The notes under the pieces: generated by a model
Database searches by the model: none
What the model was told of the DNA's origin: nothing
Seen by the model: the letters and a program-made list of their open reading frames with translations, nothing else
Position numbers and translations under genes: made by a program
Assembly: GCA_018268695.1 (NCBI GenBank)
Contig: JAFDWD010000972.1
Location: 1 to 7,664, forward strand
Direction of reading: 5' to 3'
Source of the DNA: Actinomycetota bacterium
GTDB taxonomy: Bacteria; Actinomycetota; Thermoleophilia; Solirubrobacterales; 70-9
Length of the DNA stretch: 7,664 bases
Shown: piece by piece, positions 1 to 6,078 of the stretch
How the letters are laid out: every line of letters starts with the position of its first letter
How positions within the stretch are numbered: the first letter of the stretch is position 1

Positions 1-2528
1 AATCGCTGCTGGTCTGGACGACGACGCCCTGGACGCTCCCGGGCAACAAAGCCGTCGCGATCAACCCGGCCGTCACCTACGTCCGCGCGCAAGTCGACGG
101 AGAGGTCCTGATCGTGGCCCGCGACCTGGTCGAGAAGGTGCTCGGCGAGGGCGCCGAGATCCTCGAGGAGATGCCCGGGACGGCGCTCCTCGACCTCCGC
201 TACAGCGGCCCGATCTTCGAGCTCTCAGACGTCGAGCCCGGCGCCTACCCGGTGATCGCGGGCGACTACGTCACCACCGAGGACGGCACCGGCCTCGTCC
301 ACATCGCGCCTCCCTTCGGCGAGGACGACTACGTCGTCGCCGCCGCCGCGGGCATCTTCGACCCGACCGTCGCCTCGACCCTCTACAACCCGGTCCGCCC
401 GAACGGCACCTTCGACGACCGAGTCATCGGCTTCGCCGGCGAGTTCGTAAAAGGGAGTGAGACCACTCGTCGCCTCATCGACCGTCTCAGCGAGCGCGGC
501 CTGCTCTTCCGCGAGCAGGTCTACGAGCACGCCTACCCGCACTGCTGGCGCTGCGGCACGCCGCTCCTCTACTACGCGACGACGTCCTGGTACATCGGCA
601 CCTCCGCCGCGCGCGATCAGCTGCTCGCCAACAACGAGACGATCGGCTGGCATCCCGAGCACGTCAAGCACGGCCGCTTCGGCAAATGGCTGGAGAACAA
701 CGTCGACTGGGCGCTCTCGCGCAACCGCTACTGGGGGACGCCGCTGCCGATCTGGCGCTGCGAGGACGAGGGGTGCGGATCGGTGATCTGCGTCGGCTCG
801 AAAGAGGACCTGGTGAAGCACGGCGGCAGCGTGCCCGACGACCTCCACCGCCCCTACATCGACGAAGTCACCCTGCGCTGCGAGGACTGCGGCGGGCCCA
901 TGCACCGGGTCAGCTCGGTGATCGACACCTGGTACGACAGCGGCGCGATGCCGTTCGCCCAGTTCCACTACCCCTTCGAGGGCAAGGAGGAGTTCGAGGC
1001 GCGCTTCCCCGCCGACTACATCTGCGAGGCCCAGGACCAGACTCGCGGCTGGTTCTACACGCTGCTGGCCGAGTCGACCCTGCTCTTCGAGCAGTCGAGC
1101 TTCAAGAATTGCGTCTGCCTCGGCCTGATCCTCGACCCCGAGGGCCAGAAGATGTCGAAGAGCCGCGGCAACGTGGTCGATCCCTGGGAGGTCCTCGCCG
1201 CCCACGGCGCCGACGCCTTCCGCTGGTACTTCCTCACCGCGCAGCAGCCCTGGGCCGGTTACCGCTTCTCCGCCGACACGGTCGGCGAGTCGGTCCGTCA
1301 GTTCATGCTGACGCTCTGGAACACCTACTCGTTCTGGGTCCTCTACGCGAACGCCACCAATGGCCTCGCTGAAGCATTTTTGTCCTCTGACGACCAAAAT
1401 GCTTCAGCCGGCGATCTGACCGCGCTCGACCGCTGGGCGCTCTCGCGGCTCCAGGCCACGGTCGGGACGGTGCGGGAGCGGATGGACGACTTCGACGCGA
1501 CCACCGCCGGGCGGGCGATCGCCGAGTTCGTCGAGGAGCTCTCCAACTGGTACGTGCGGCTCTCGCGGCGGCGCTTCTGGGACGGCGACGCCGCCGCGTT
1601 CGCGACCCTCCGCACCTGCCTGCTGGATGCGTCGAAGATGCTCGCGCCCTTCATCCCGTTCCTCGCCGACGAGATCTACCGCAACCTCGTCGGTGGCGCC
1701 GACGGCGACTTCTCAGGCGCCCCGGACTCGGTCCACCTGGCGGATTTCCCGCAGGTCGACGACGCCCTTCTCGACCCCGAGCTGGAAGCCGGCATGGCCG
1801 CCGTCCAGCGCACCGTCCGCCTCGGCCACGCGGCCCGCTCCGCCGGCAAGGTGAAAGTGCGCCAGCCGCTGCGCCGCGCGGTGATCGTCGCCAACGAGGA
1901 CGAGCGGGCCTCGATCGAGGCCCTCGCCGACCTGGTCACCGCCGAGCTGAACGTGATCGACCTCGACTTCGTCTCCGAGGAGGGCGAGCTGGTCACCTAC
2001 ACGGTGAAGCCCAACTACCGCACGCTCGGCCCGCGCTTCGGCAAGGGCATGCCGCAGGTGGCCGCCGCGGTGTCCGCGCTCGATGCCTCGAGCGTGGCGA
2101 GCACCCTGGCCGCGGGCGGCGAGGTCGGCATCTCGATCGACGGCCACGACCACACCCTCGGCCCCGACGACCTGATCATGGCCCTGGCGCCGCTGGAGGG
2201 CTACGAGGTGGAGGCCGAGGCGGGCCACGCGGTCGCCCTGCAGCTGGAGATCGACGAGGAGCTGCGCCGCGCCGGCCTCGCCCGCGAGATCGTCCGCGCC
2301 GTCCAGGACGCGCGCAAGAACGCCGGCCTCGAGATCACCGACCGGATCGAGCTCGGCCTCGGCGGCGACGCCGAGCTGCTCGAGGTCACCCGGGAGCACG
2401 AGGCCTACATCGCCGGCGAGGTCCTGGCGACCGGCATCACCTTCGGCCACGAGGACGGGGCGGGGAGCACCGTCAGCGACGCGACGATCGACTCCCGCGA
2501 CCTGCGGATCTCGGTCCGCCCGGTTTGA
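1..2528 (+). CDS. ileS: Isoleucyl-tRNA synthetase, type 2, C-terminal 841 residues (5' end outside window)
   Basis: Charges tRNA-Ile with isoleucine in the cytoplasm; class I synthetase. The reading frame is open from base 3, so the gene enters from the left and the GTG at 114 is internal. In order: the threonine-rich editing-domain motif WTTTPWTLPGN (about 15-47), editing motif GTGLVHIAPPFGEDDY (285-332), Cys pairs suggesting metal sites (CWRC at 543-554; Cys at 759, 774, 789, 879 and 888), the WALSRNRYWGTPLPIW block, a DTWYDSG block near 924, KMSKS at 1149-1163, then the anticodon-binding region (NWYVRLSRRRFW) and a long C-terminal extension beginning around VKVRQPLRR. The WGTPLPIW block and the extension match the type 2 (eukaryote-like) family of about 1,050 residues, so roughly 200 N-terminal residues with the HIGH motif are missing. 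Type 2 enzymes are often mupirocin-resistant; that is inference here. An AT-rich palindrome sits in frame at 1368-1408. Glu is almost always GAG: I saw only three GAA codons. Confidence 0.97.
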   Translation, partial: SLLVWTTTPWTLPGNKAVAINPAVTYVRAQVDGEVLIVARDLVEKVLGEGAEILEEMPGTALLDLRYSGPIFELSDVEPGAYPVIAGDYVTTEDGTGLVHIAPPFGEDDYVVAAAAGIFDPTVASTLYNPVRPNGTFDDRVIGFAGEFVKGSETTRRLIDRLSERGLLFREQVYEHAYPHCWRCGTPLLYYATTSWYIGTSAARDQLLANNETIGWHPEHVKHGRFGKWLENNVDWALSRNRYWGTPLPIWRCEDEGCGSVICVGSKEDLVKHGGSVPDDLHRPYIDEVTLRCEDCGGPMHRVSSVIDTWYDSGAMPFAQFHYPFEGKEEFEARFPADYICEAQDQTRGWFYTLLAESTLLFEQSSFKNCVCLGLILDPEGQKMSKSRGNVVDPWEVLAAHGADAFRWYFLTAQQPWAGYRFSADTVGESVRQFMLTLWNTYSFWVLYANATNGLAEAFLSSDDQNASAGDLTALDRWALSRLQATVGTVRERMDDFDATTAGRAIAEFVEELSNWYVRLSRRRFWDGDAAAFATLRTCLLDASKMLAPFIPFLADEIYRNLVGGADGDFSGAPDSVHLADFPQVDDALLDPELEAGMAAVQRTVRLGHAARSAGKVKVRQPLRRAVIVANEDERASIEALADLVTAELNVIDLDFVSEEGELVTYTVKPNYRTLGPRFGKGMPQVAAAVSALDASSVASTLAAGGEVGISIDGHDHTLGPDDLIMALAPLEGYEVEAEAGHAVALQLEIDEELRRAGLAREIVRAVQDARKNAGLEITDRIELGLGGDAELLEVTREHEAYIAGEVLATGITFGHEDGAGSTVSDATIDSRDLRISVRPV
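1368..1408. repeat. AT-rich perfect palindrome inserted in ileS (13-bp arms, 15-nt loop)
   Basis: The left arm GCTGAAGCATTTT (1368-1380) is the exact reverse complement of the right arm AAAATGCTTCAGC (1396-1408). The loop is TGTCCTCTGACGACC (1381-1395), with a further GTC/GAC pairing inside it. GC is 19 of 41 bases, far below the flanking gene. In frame it encodes AEAFLSSDDQNAS plus a following Ala, using codons rare elsewhere in ileS (GAA, GCA, TTT, TTG, TCT, CAA, AAT, TCA). It lies in the linker between the catalytic core (ending near NTYSFWVLYANATNG) and the anticodon-binding domain (starting LTALDRWALSRL), a place of variable length in this family. This resembles palindromic elements that insert in frame into genes, such as the Rickettsia palindromic elements. 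No target-site duplication is evident. Only one copy is present in the window, so membership of a repeat family is inference. Confidence 0.8.
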
Positions 2529-3313
2529 GGCGCGCGAGCAAGATCCCGGCACCGCTGCTGGTGCTCCTGCTGGTGGCCCTCGTCATCCCCGGCGCCGCCC
2601 TCGCCGACGAAGCCACCGGCGGCGAAAACGGGGGCGAAGGGGCAGGCGGCCTGGTCGGCTCGACCGAACGCCCGCAGCTCCTCCTCATCCACGGCGGCTC
2701 GTTCCTCTACGACGATCCGACCTTCGAACCGATGACCCGCGGCCCCGCGATCGAAGCCGGCTTCGTGCCGCACTACGTCACCTATCCGCTCGACAACCTC
2801 CCGGCCGCCGTGACGAGGGTGCGCGAAGAAGCCCGCAGATTGCGGGAAAAGTTCGGCCTCGACCGGGTCTACGCCTACGGCTCCTCGGCGGGCGGAACGC
2901 TGACCGCGCTGCTGTCCGGCCAGGAACTCGTCAGCGCCGGAGTGGCGAAGGCGCCCGTCTCCGACCTCGCCACCTGGGAATGGCCCACCGGCAGGTACGG
3001 TCCCGAATACTGGACCGCGCTCGGCGCCGGCCAGGCCACCCGCGAACGCCTGTCGCCCGCCCTACGCCCCGAGCAGGCGCCGCTGCTGATCATCCAGGGA
3101 CGCGCCGACAACGTTGTGCCACCATCGATGAACGAAGCGTTCGCGGCGCGGTCCAACCGGGTAAAGCTCTGGTTGGTGGCCGGTGGGCACACGACCGACC
3201 GCGTGCGCCCGTTTTTGATCACCCGCGCGATGCACTGGCTGGCGCGGATCGCCGCCCGCAAGATGGCTCCGCCTCGGGAAACCGAAGCGCCGCCGTCGAA
3301 GACCGGCGAATAG
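2525..3313 (+). CDS. Secreted alpha/beta hydrolase (esterase/peptidase-like)
   Basis: A 262-residue serine hydrolase of the alpha/beta-hydrolase fold, probably exported. The N-terminus is a signal peptide: basic MRRASK, hydrophobic core about 10-22, and a likely cleavage after ALA at residue 27. A Gly/Glu-rich linker (29-43) precedes the domain. Visible catalytic features are the HGG oxyanion-hole motif at 56-58, the nucleophile elbow GSSAG at 119-123 (Ser121), Asp195 in QGRADNVVPP, and His222 in AGGHTTD; the triad is complete. The substrate cannot be told; ester or peptide substrates are both possible. The TTG start (2525-2527) overlaps the ileS stop as TTGA, with no clear Shine-Dalgarno, so translation is likely coupled to ileS. 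This start is preferred because later in-frame GTGs would remove the basic end of the signal peptide. Glu codons are nearly all GAA (17 of 18), the opposite of ileS. Confidence 0.88.
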   Translation: MRRASKIPAPLLVLLLVALVIPGAALADEATGGENGGEGAGGLVGSTERPQLLLIHGGSFLYDDPTFEPMTRGPAIEAGFVPHYVTYPLDNLPAAVTRVREEARRLREKFGLDRVYAYGSSAGGTLTALLSGQELVSAGVAKAPVSDLATWEWPTGRYGPEYWTALGAGQATRERLSPALRPEQAPLLIIQGRADNVVPPSMNEAFAARSNRVKLWLVAGGHTTDRVRPFLITRAMHWLARIAARKMAPPRETEAPPSKTGE

Positions 3314-3357
3314 CCGTCACGGGCGGCTCGCCCGACCCCCTAAGCTGAAGTTGACCA

Positions 3358-5439
3358 ATGGACTCAAGAAAACATCCTGACGAAGCAGAGTCGGGGCGGC
3401 GTTTCCGCCCGGACATCGAGGGGCTGCGGGCGATCGCGATCGTCGCCGTCCTCCTCGCGCACGCCGGGGTGCCGTTCCTGGCCGGCGGCTACGTCGGGGT
3501 CGACGTCTTCTTCGTCATCTCCGGCTTCCTCATCACCGGCCTCCTGATCCGGGAGCTCGAGGGGTCCGGGACGATCTCCCTGCGCGGCTTCTACGCCCGC
3601 CGGGCCAAACGCCTGCTGCCGCTGTCGGCCGTCCTGCTGGTGACCGTCGGCGTGCTCTCGATGATCCTCCTGTCGCCGCTGCGCAACACCGAAGTCGCCG
3701 GGGACATCATCGCCTCGGCCCTCTACGTCGCCAACTGGCACTTCGCCGCCCAGTCGGTCGACTACTTCGCGCAGGGCCTGGAACCGAGCCCGGTCCTCCA
3801 CCTCTGGTCGCTGGCGATCGAGGAGCAGTTCTACGTCGTCTGGCCGGGGCTGATGCTGGCCGTCACCTGGTTCTGGCGCCGCCGCGGCCGCTCGATCCGC
3901 CCAGCCCTCTGGGTCGCCCTGATCGCGATCCTCGCCGGCTCGCTCGTCTACGGCATCGTGCTGACCGACGAAAAGCCGGCCTTCGCCTATTTCTCGACCT
4001 TCGCCCGCGCCTGGGAGCTCGGCCTCGGCGCCGCCCTCGCGCTGATCGGCACGGTGAAGCTGCCGCGCCTCGGTGCCGCCGCCCTCGGCTGGGCCGGCGT
4101 CGCCGCGATCCTCTACGCGTGCTTCTTCTTCACCGGGGACACGCCCTTCCCGGGGAGCGCCGCCTTGGTCCCGACCCTGGGCGCCGCGGCGCTGATCCTC
4201 TCCGGCACGGCGCTCGCCGCCACCGCCGGCGGTGTCACCGGCGTCAAGGCCGGGGTGGGGCGGGTCCTCTCCCTGTCGCCGGTCCGTTATGTCGGCCGGA
4301 TCTCCTACTCCTGGTACCTCTGGCACTGGCCGTTCCTCGTCTTCGCGGCGGCGATCTGGGGACCGCGCCTCTCGGTCGCCGCGGGGCTCCTGGCCGTCGC
4401 CGCCTCCTGGGTGCCGACGCAGATCACCCACACCCTGATCGAGGACCCGGTCCGTCGCGCCCCCGCCCTGCGCCGCCTGCCCAACCGGGCGATCGCCCTC
4501 GGCCTCGCCTGTATGGCGGTGGCCGTGGCGGTCGGGATCGGCCTGCGGGATTCGCAGCCGACGGTGCGCCTGGCGAGGATCGGCGACGTGCCCGGCGCCG
4601 CGGCGCTCGTCGACCAGCCGGTCCCCCAGGAAACTGCCACCGCGCTGCGCCCGAACCCGCTGAAGGCGCGCGCCGACCGCGGCCGCAGCTACTACGAAGG
4701 CTGCATGGTCGGGATCGAAGGCACCAACTCGAACAGGTGCCTCTACGGCAACCCGACCGGCGAACGCACTCTGATCCTCTTCGGCGACTCCCACGCGATG
4801 CAGTACTTCCCGGCGGTCGAGGAACTCGCCAACATCCACGGCTGGCGACTGATCGTCCTGACCAAGGCGGAATGCCCGCCCGAGGAAGTCGAAGTGAAGA
4901 GCATGGTCGAAGACCGCGAGTACTCGCAGTGCGACGTCTGGCGCCAGGAAGCGCTCAAACGGATCGAAAAAGGCGGCGCGAGCGTGACCGTGGTGATGAG
5001 CGGCGATACCGAATACACCCCCTACAACGCCAAGGGCGAAGAGCTCTCCGGCGACGAAGCGGCGGAAGCGATGGAAGCCGGCTACCTGCGCACGCTCAAA
5101 CGGATCGAGGCGGCGGGCCCGCACACGGTGGTCATCCGCGACAACCCGAGCTCGGTCCAAGATGTCCCGAGCTGCGTCTCCGAAGACATCCAGCACCTCA
5201 AACGCTGCGCTTTCCCCCGCCGCAAAGAATGGGACCGCGAATACGACGTCCGCGCCGCCGAAGCCTCACCCGAAACCCACCTGGTCGACTTCATCGGCGA
5301 CATCTGCCCCGGCGAAGTCTGCCGCGCCGTGATCGGCAACGCCCTCGTCTACCGCGACAAAGACCACCTCACCGCCACCTTCGCCCGCACCCTCGAGCCG
5401 ATGCTCGAAAACGATTTCCGCGAAGACGGCCTTCTGTAG
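3358..5439 (+). CDS. Membrane acyltransferase-3 protein with C-terminal SGNH domain (OafA/OatA-like)
   Basis: A 693-residue integral membrane O-acyltransferase, expected to move acyl groups (often acetyl) across the membrane onto a cell-surface glycan. Residues 16-390 form the acyltransferase-3 domain with about ten or eleven hydrophobic segments. Family motifs are RPDIEGLRAIAIV (17-29), His35 in the first membrane helix, GGYVGVDVFFVISGFLIT (43-60), FYARRAKRLLP (78-88) and HLWSLAIEEQFYVVWP (148-163). After a linker, residues 470-690 form an extracytoplasmic SGNH domain with block I FGDSHA (Ser478 nucleophile) and a C-terminal DKDH (Asp667/His670). Eight cysteines lie in this outer part (449, 461, 506, 525, 606, 617, 650, 655), suggesting disulfides. 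Relatives modify peptidoglycan, O-antigen or exopolysaccharide; the acceptor here is unknown. The ATG at 3358 lies 44 bases after the hydrolase stop with only a weak GAAG upstream. Glu codon use changes from GAG-rich in the membrane half to GAA-rich in the SGNH half. Confidence 0.93.
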   Translation: MDSRKHPDEAESGRRFRPDIEGLRAIAIVAVLLAHAGVPFLAGGYVGVDVFFVISGFLITGLLIRELEGSGTISLRGFYARRAKRLLPLSAVLLVTVGVLSMILLSPLRNTEVAGDIIASALYVANWHFAAQSVDYFAQGLEPSPVLHLWSLAIEEQFYVVWPGLMLAVTWFWRRRGRSIRPALWVALIAILAGSLVYGIVLTDEKPAFAYFSTFARAWELGLGAALALIGTVKLPRLGAAALGWAGVAAILYACFFFTGDTPFPGSAALVPTLGAAALILSGTALAATAGGVTGVKAGVGRVLSLSPVRYVGRISYSWYLWHWPFLVFAAAIWGPRLSVAAGLLAVAASWVPTQITHTLIEDPVRRAPALRRLPNRAIALGLACMAVAVAVGIGLRDSQPTVRLARIGDVPGAAALVDQPVPQETATALRPNPLKARADRGRSYYEGCMVGIEGTNSNRCLYGNPTGERTLILFGDSHAMQYFPAVEELANIHGWRLIVLTKAECPPEEVEVKSMVEDREYSQCDVWRQEALKRIEKGGASVTVVMSGDTEYTPYNAKGEELSGDEAAEAMEAGYLRTLKRIEAAGPHTVVIRDNPSSVQDVPSCVSEDIQHLKRCAFPRRKEWDREYDVRAAEASPETHLVDFIGDICPGEVCRAVIGNALVYRDKDHLTATFARTLEPMLENDFREDGLL

Positions 5440-5470
5440 CGGCCCGAGGGGATCCTGCCCGGCCGCCTGA

Positions 5471-5495
5471 CCGACGGGCGCTACTCGCCCGTCGG
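5471..5495. terminator. Probable bidirectional terminator hairpin between convergent genes
   Basis: CCGACGGGCG (5471-5480) pairs perfectly with CGCCCGTCGG (5486-5495) around a CTACT loop: a 10-bp stem, almost all G-C. It sits 31 bases after the acyltransferase stop and overlaps the 3' end of the minus-strand tautomerase, whose TAG stop is in the loop and whose last codons form one arm. Neither side has a clear U-tract, as is common for hairpin terminators in high-GC bacteria. A termination role is inferred from the convergent position; it could also act as a 3' mRNA stabiliser. Confidence 0.7.
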
Positions 5496-5657
5496 GTTGA
5501 TCAGGAAGTCGGTTTTCGAGGAGTCGGAGAATTTGATCCAGCAGTGGTCGGGGCTGACCCCGGCCACCTCGATCAGCGCCTGCTCGATGCGCTCGGCGAT
5601 CTCCTGCTTCTGCTCGTCAGAGCGGCCCTCGAACCAGTGGACCTCGACGAACGGCAC
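5481..5657 (-). CDS. Small 4-oxalocrotonate tautomerase-like protein (58 aa)
   Basis: A short gene easily missed because of its size. The protein begins MPFVEVHWFEGRSDEQKQEI and ends FLINPTGE. Removal of the initiator Met would expose Pro1, the catalytic base of the tautomerase superfamily. Numbering from that Pro, EGRSDEQK (9-16) matches the core of classical 4-oxalocrotonate tautomerase, giving Arg11, and Lys47 and Phe50 also fall at family positions. The usual Arg39 is replaced by Trp39, so the substrate probably differs from 4-oxalocrotonate. Length fits the 58-62-residue subunits that normally form hexamers or similar oligomers. The GTG start (5657-5655) is the only start after an in-frame TAG; that TAG is the trxA stop, six codons upstream. 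No Shine-Dalgarno is visible, so reinitiation after trxA is likely. The physiological substrate is unknown. Confidence 0.87.
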   Translation of the reverse strand: MPFVEVHWFEGRSDEQKQEIAERIEQALIEVAGVSPDHCWIKFSDSSKTDFLINPTGE

Positions 5658-5675
5658 GGGACGGTGGCGCCGCCG

Positions 5676-6002
5676 CTAGGCGAGCGCCGGCTCCAGTTCG
5701 GCCTCGAGGCGACGCTTGGGCATCGCGCCGATGATTTTCTTCGTCATCTGCCCGTCCTTGAAGAGGATCATGGTCGGGATCGAGAGGACTTCGTACTGCG
5801 CGGCGGTCTGCTGGTTCTCGTCCACGTTCAAGCTGAGGATCGTGAGGTTGTCGCGCTCACCGTCGATCTCCTCGAGGACCGGGTGGACGACGCGACACGG
5901 GCCGCACCACGGAGCCCAGAAGTCGACGAGAACGGCGCCCTCGGCGTCGAGTACGTCGGATTTGAAGGTGGCGTCGGTTACGTCGGCCAAATTTCCACTC
6001 AC
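5676..6002 (-). CDS. trxA: Thioredoxin (108 aa)
   Basis: A cytoplasmic dithiol-disulfide oxidoreductase that keeps protein thiols reduced, recycled by thioredoxin reductase. Visible features are the buried Asp27 and the active site WCGPC at 32-36 in VDFWAPWCGPC, the PVLEEI helix after it, the strand ILSLNVDEN (55-63), cis-Pro76 in SIPTMILFKDG, and the C-terminal GAMPKRRLEAEL helix. The length is typical of single-domain thioredoxins. I chose the GTG at 6002-6000, which gives MSGNLADVTDATF. It follows a GGGAGA Shine-Dalgarno (6017-6012) by nine bases. A longer frame from a TTG at 6047 would start at or upstream of the predicted transcription start and add a non-homologous tail. The gene is first in a two-gene unit with the tautomerase, 18 bases between stop and next start, and diverges from polX. 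Confidence 0.95.
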   Translation of the reverse strand: MSGNLADVTDATFKSDVLDAEGAVLVDFWAPWCGPCRVVHPVLEEIDGERDNLTILSLNVDENQQTAAQYEVLSIPTMILFKDGQMTKKIIGAMPKRRLEAELEPALA

Positions 6003-6011
6003 GGTGATCGC

Positions 6012-6017
6012 TCTCCC
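6012..6017 (-). promoter_or_regulatory. Shine-Dalgarno of trxA
   Basis: The minus strand reads GGGAGA here, nine bases before the GTG at 6002. It is the clearest ribosome-binding site in the window and decides the trxA start in favour of the 108-residue form over the upstream TTG. Confidence 0.75.
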
Positions 6018-6030
6018 GAGTCGCGTTCTA

Positions 6031-6054
6031 GAAGTCCAATACTTCAAAAAGTAT
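6031..6054. promoter_or_regulatory. Overlapping AT-rich inverted repeats at the trxA -10/start, candidate operator
   Basis: ATACTT (6039-6044) and AAGTAT (6049-6054) form a perfect six-base inverted repeat around CAAA. A second one, GAAGT (6031-6035) with ACTTC (6041-6045), shares the middle element. Together they put AAGT/ACTT half-sites at 6032, 6041 and 6049, roughly one per helical turn, across the -10 and start site of trxA. The position suggests a repressor site. I do not recognise the regulator, and chance pairing in an AT-rich promoter is possible. Confidence 0.4.
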
Positions 6055-6078
6055 AGCGCCCTTTGGAAGGGTTCCCAA
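6050..6078 (-). promoter_or_regulatory. Sigma-70-type promoter of trxA
   Basis: On the minus strand, TTGGGA (6078-6073) and TATACT (6055-6050) are separated by exactly 17 bases. These match the housekeeping -35 (4 of 6) and -10 (5 of 6) consensus at ideal spacing. Transcription would begin near 6043, leaving a leader of about 40 bases with the Shine-Dalgarno. The -35 lies inside one arm of the 6070-6104 palindrome and the -10 inside the 6039-6054 inverted repeat, so both could be masked by regulators. Confidence 0.72.

Noticed and set aside
225..1397. Long minus-strand open frame opposite ileS
   Set aside because: It is a shadow of high-GC codon periodicity; the Val/Arg/Glu/Asp-rich product has no motifs, while the plus strand is clearly ileS. 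The same applies to the minus-strand frame at 1713-2552.
3321..3333. GGGCG-GCT-CGCCC hairpin after the hydrolase, and TAAGCT at 3341-3346 as a -10 for the acyltransferase
   Set aside because: A 5-bp stem without a U-tract is too weak to call a terminator in such GC-rich DNA, and no -35 accompanies TAAGCT.
3364..5196. 610-residue minus-strand open frame opposite the acyltransferase
   Set aside because: Low-complexity Arg/Asp/Glu/Gly-rich translation typical of a GC-rich shadow; the plus strand has full acyltransferase and SGNH motifs.
5440..5465. CGGCC/GGCCG pairing just after the acyltransferase stop
   Set aside because: Only five base pairs with a 16-base loop; the perfect hairpin at 5471-5495 is a far better terminator.
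5497..5679. 60-residue plus-strand frame between the acyltransferase and trxA
   Set aside because: It is antisense to the tautomerase, whose conserved residues explain this stretch.
6003..6047. Longer thioredoxin starting at a TTG at 6047
   Set aside because: The start would lie at or upstream of the predicted transcription start, has no Shine-Dalgarno, and adds 15 residues not typical of thioredoxins; the GTG at 6002 follows GGGAGA.
4119..6056. 645-residue plus-strand frame
   Set aside because: It overlaps the acyltransferase in another frame, then runs antisense through the tautomerase and trxA; the product is Arg/Pro-rich and matches nothing.
6050..6076. SigR-type (redox sigma factor) promoter for trxA, suggested by GGGAAC on the minus strand
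   Set aside because: The GTT expected 18-19 bases downstream is absent, whereas TTGGGA-17-TATACT fits a housekeeping promoter well.
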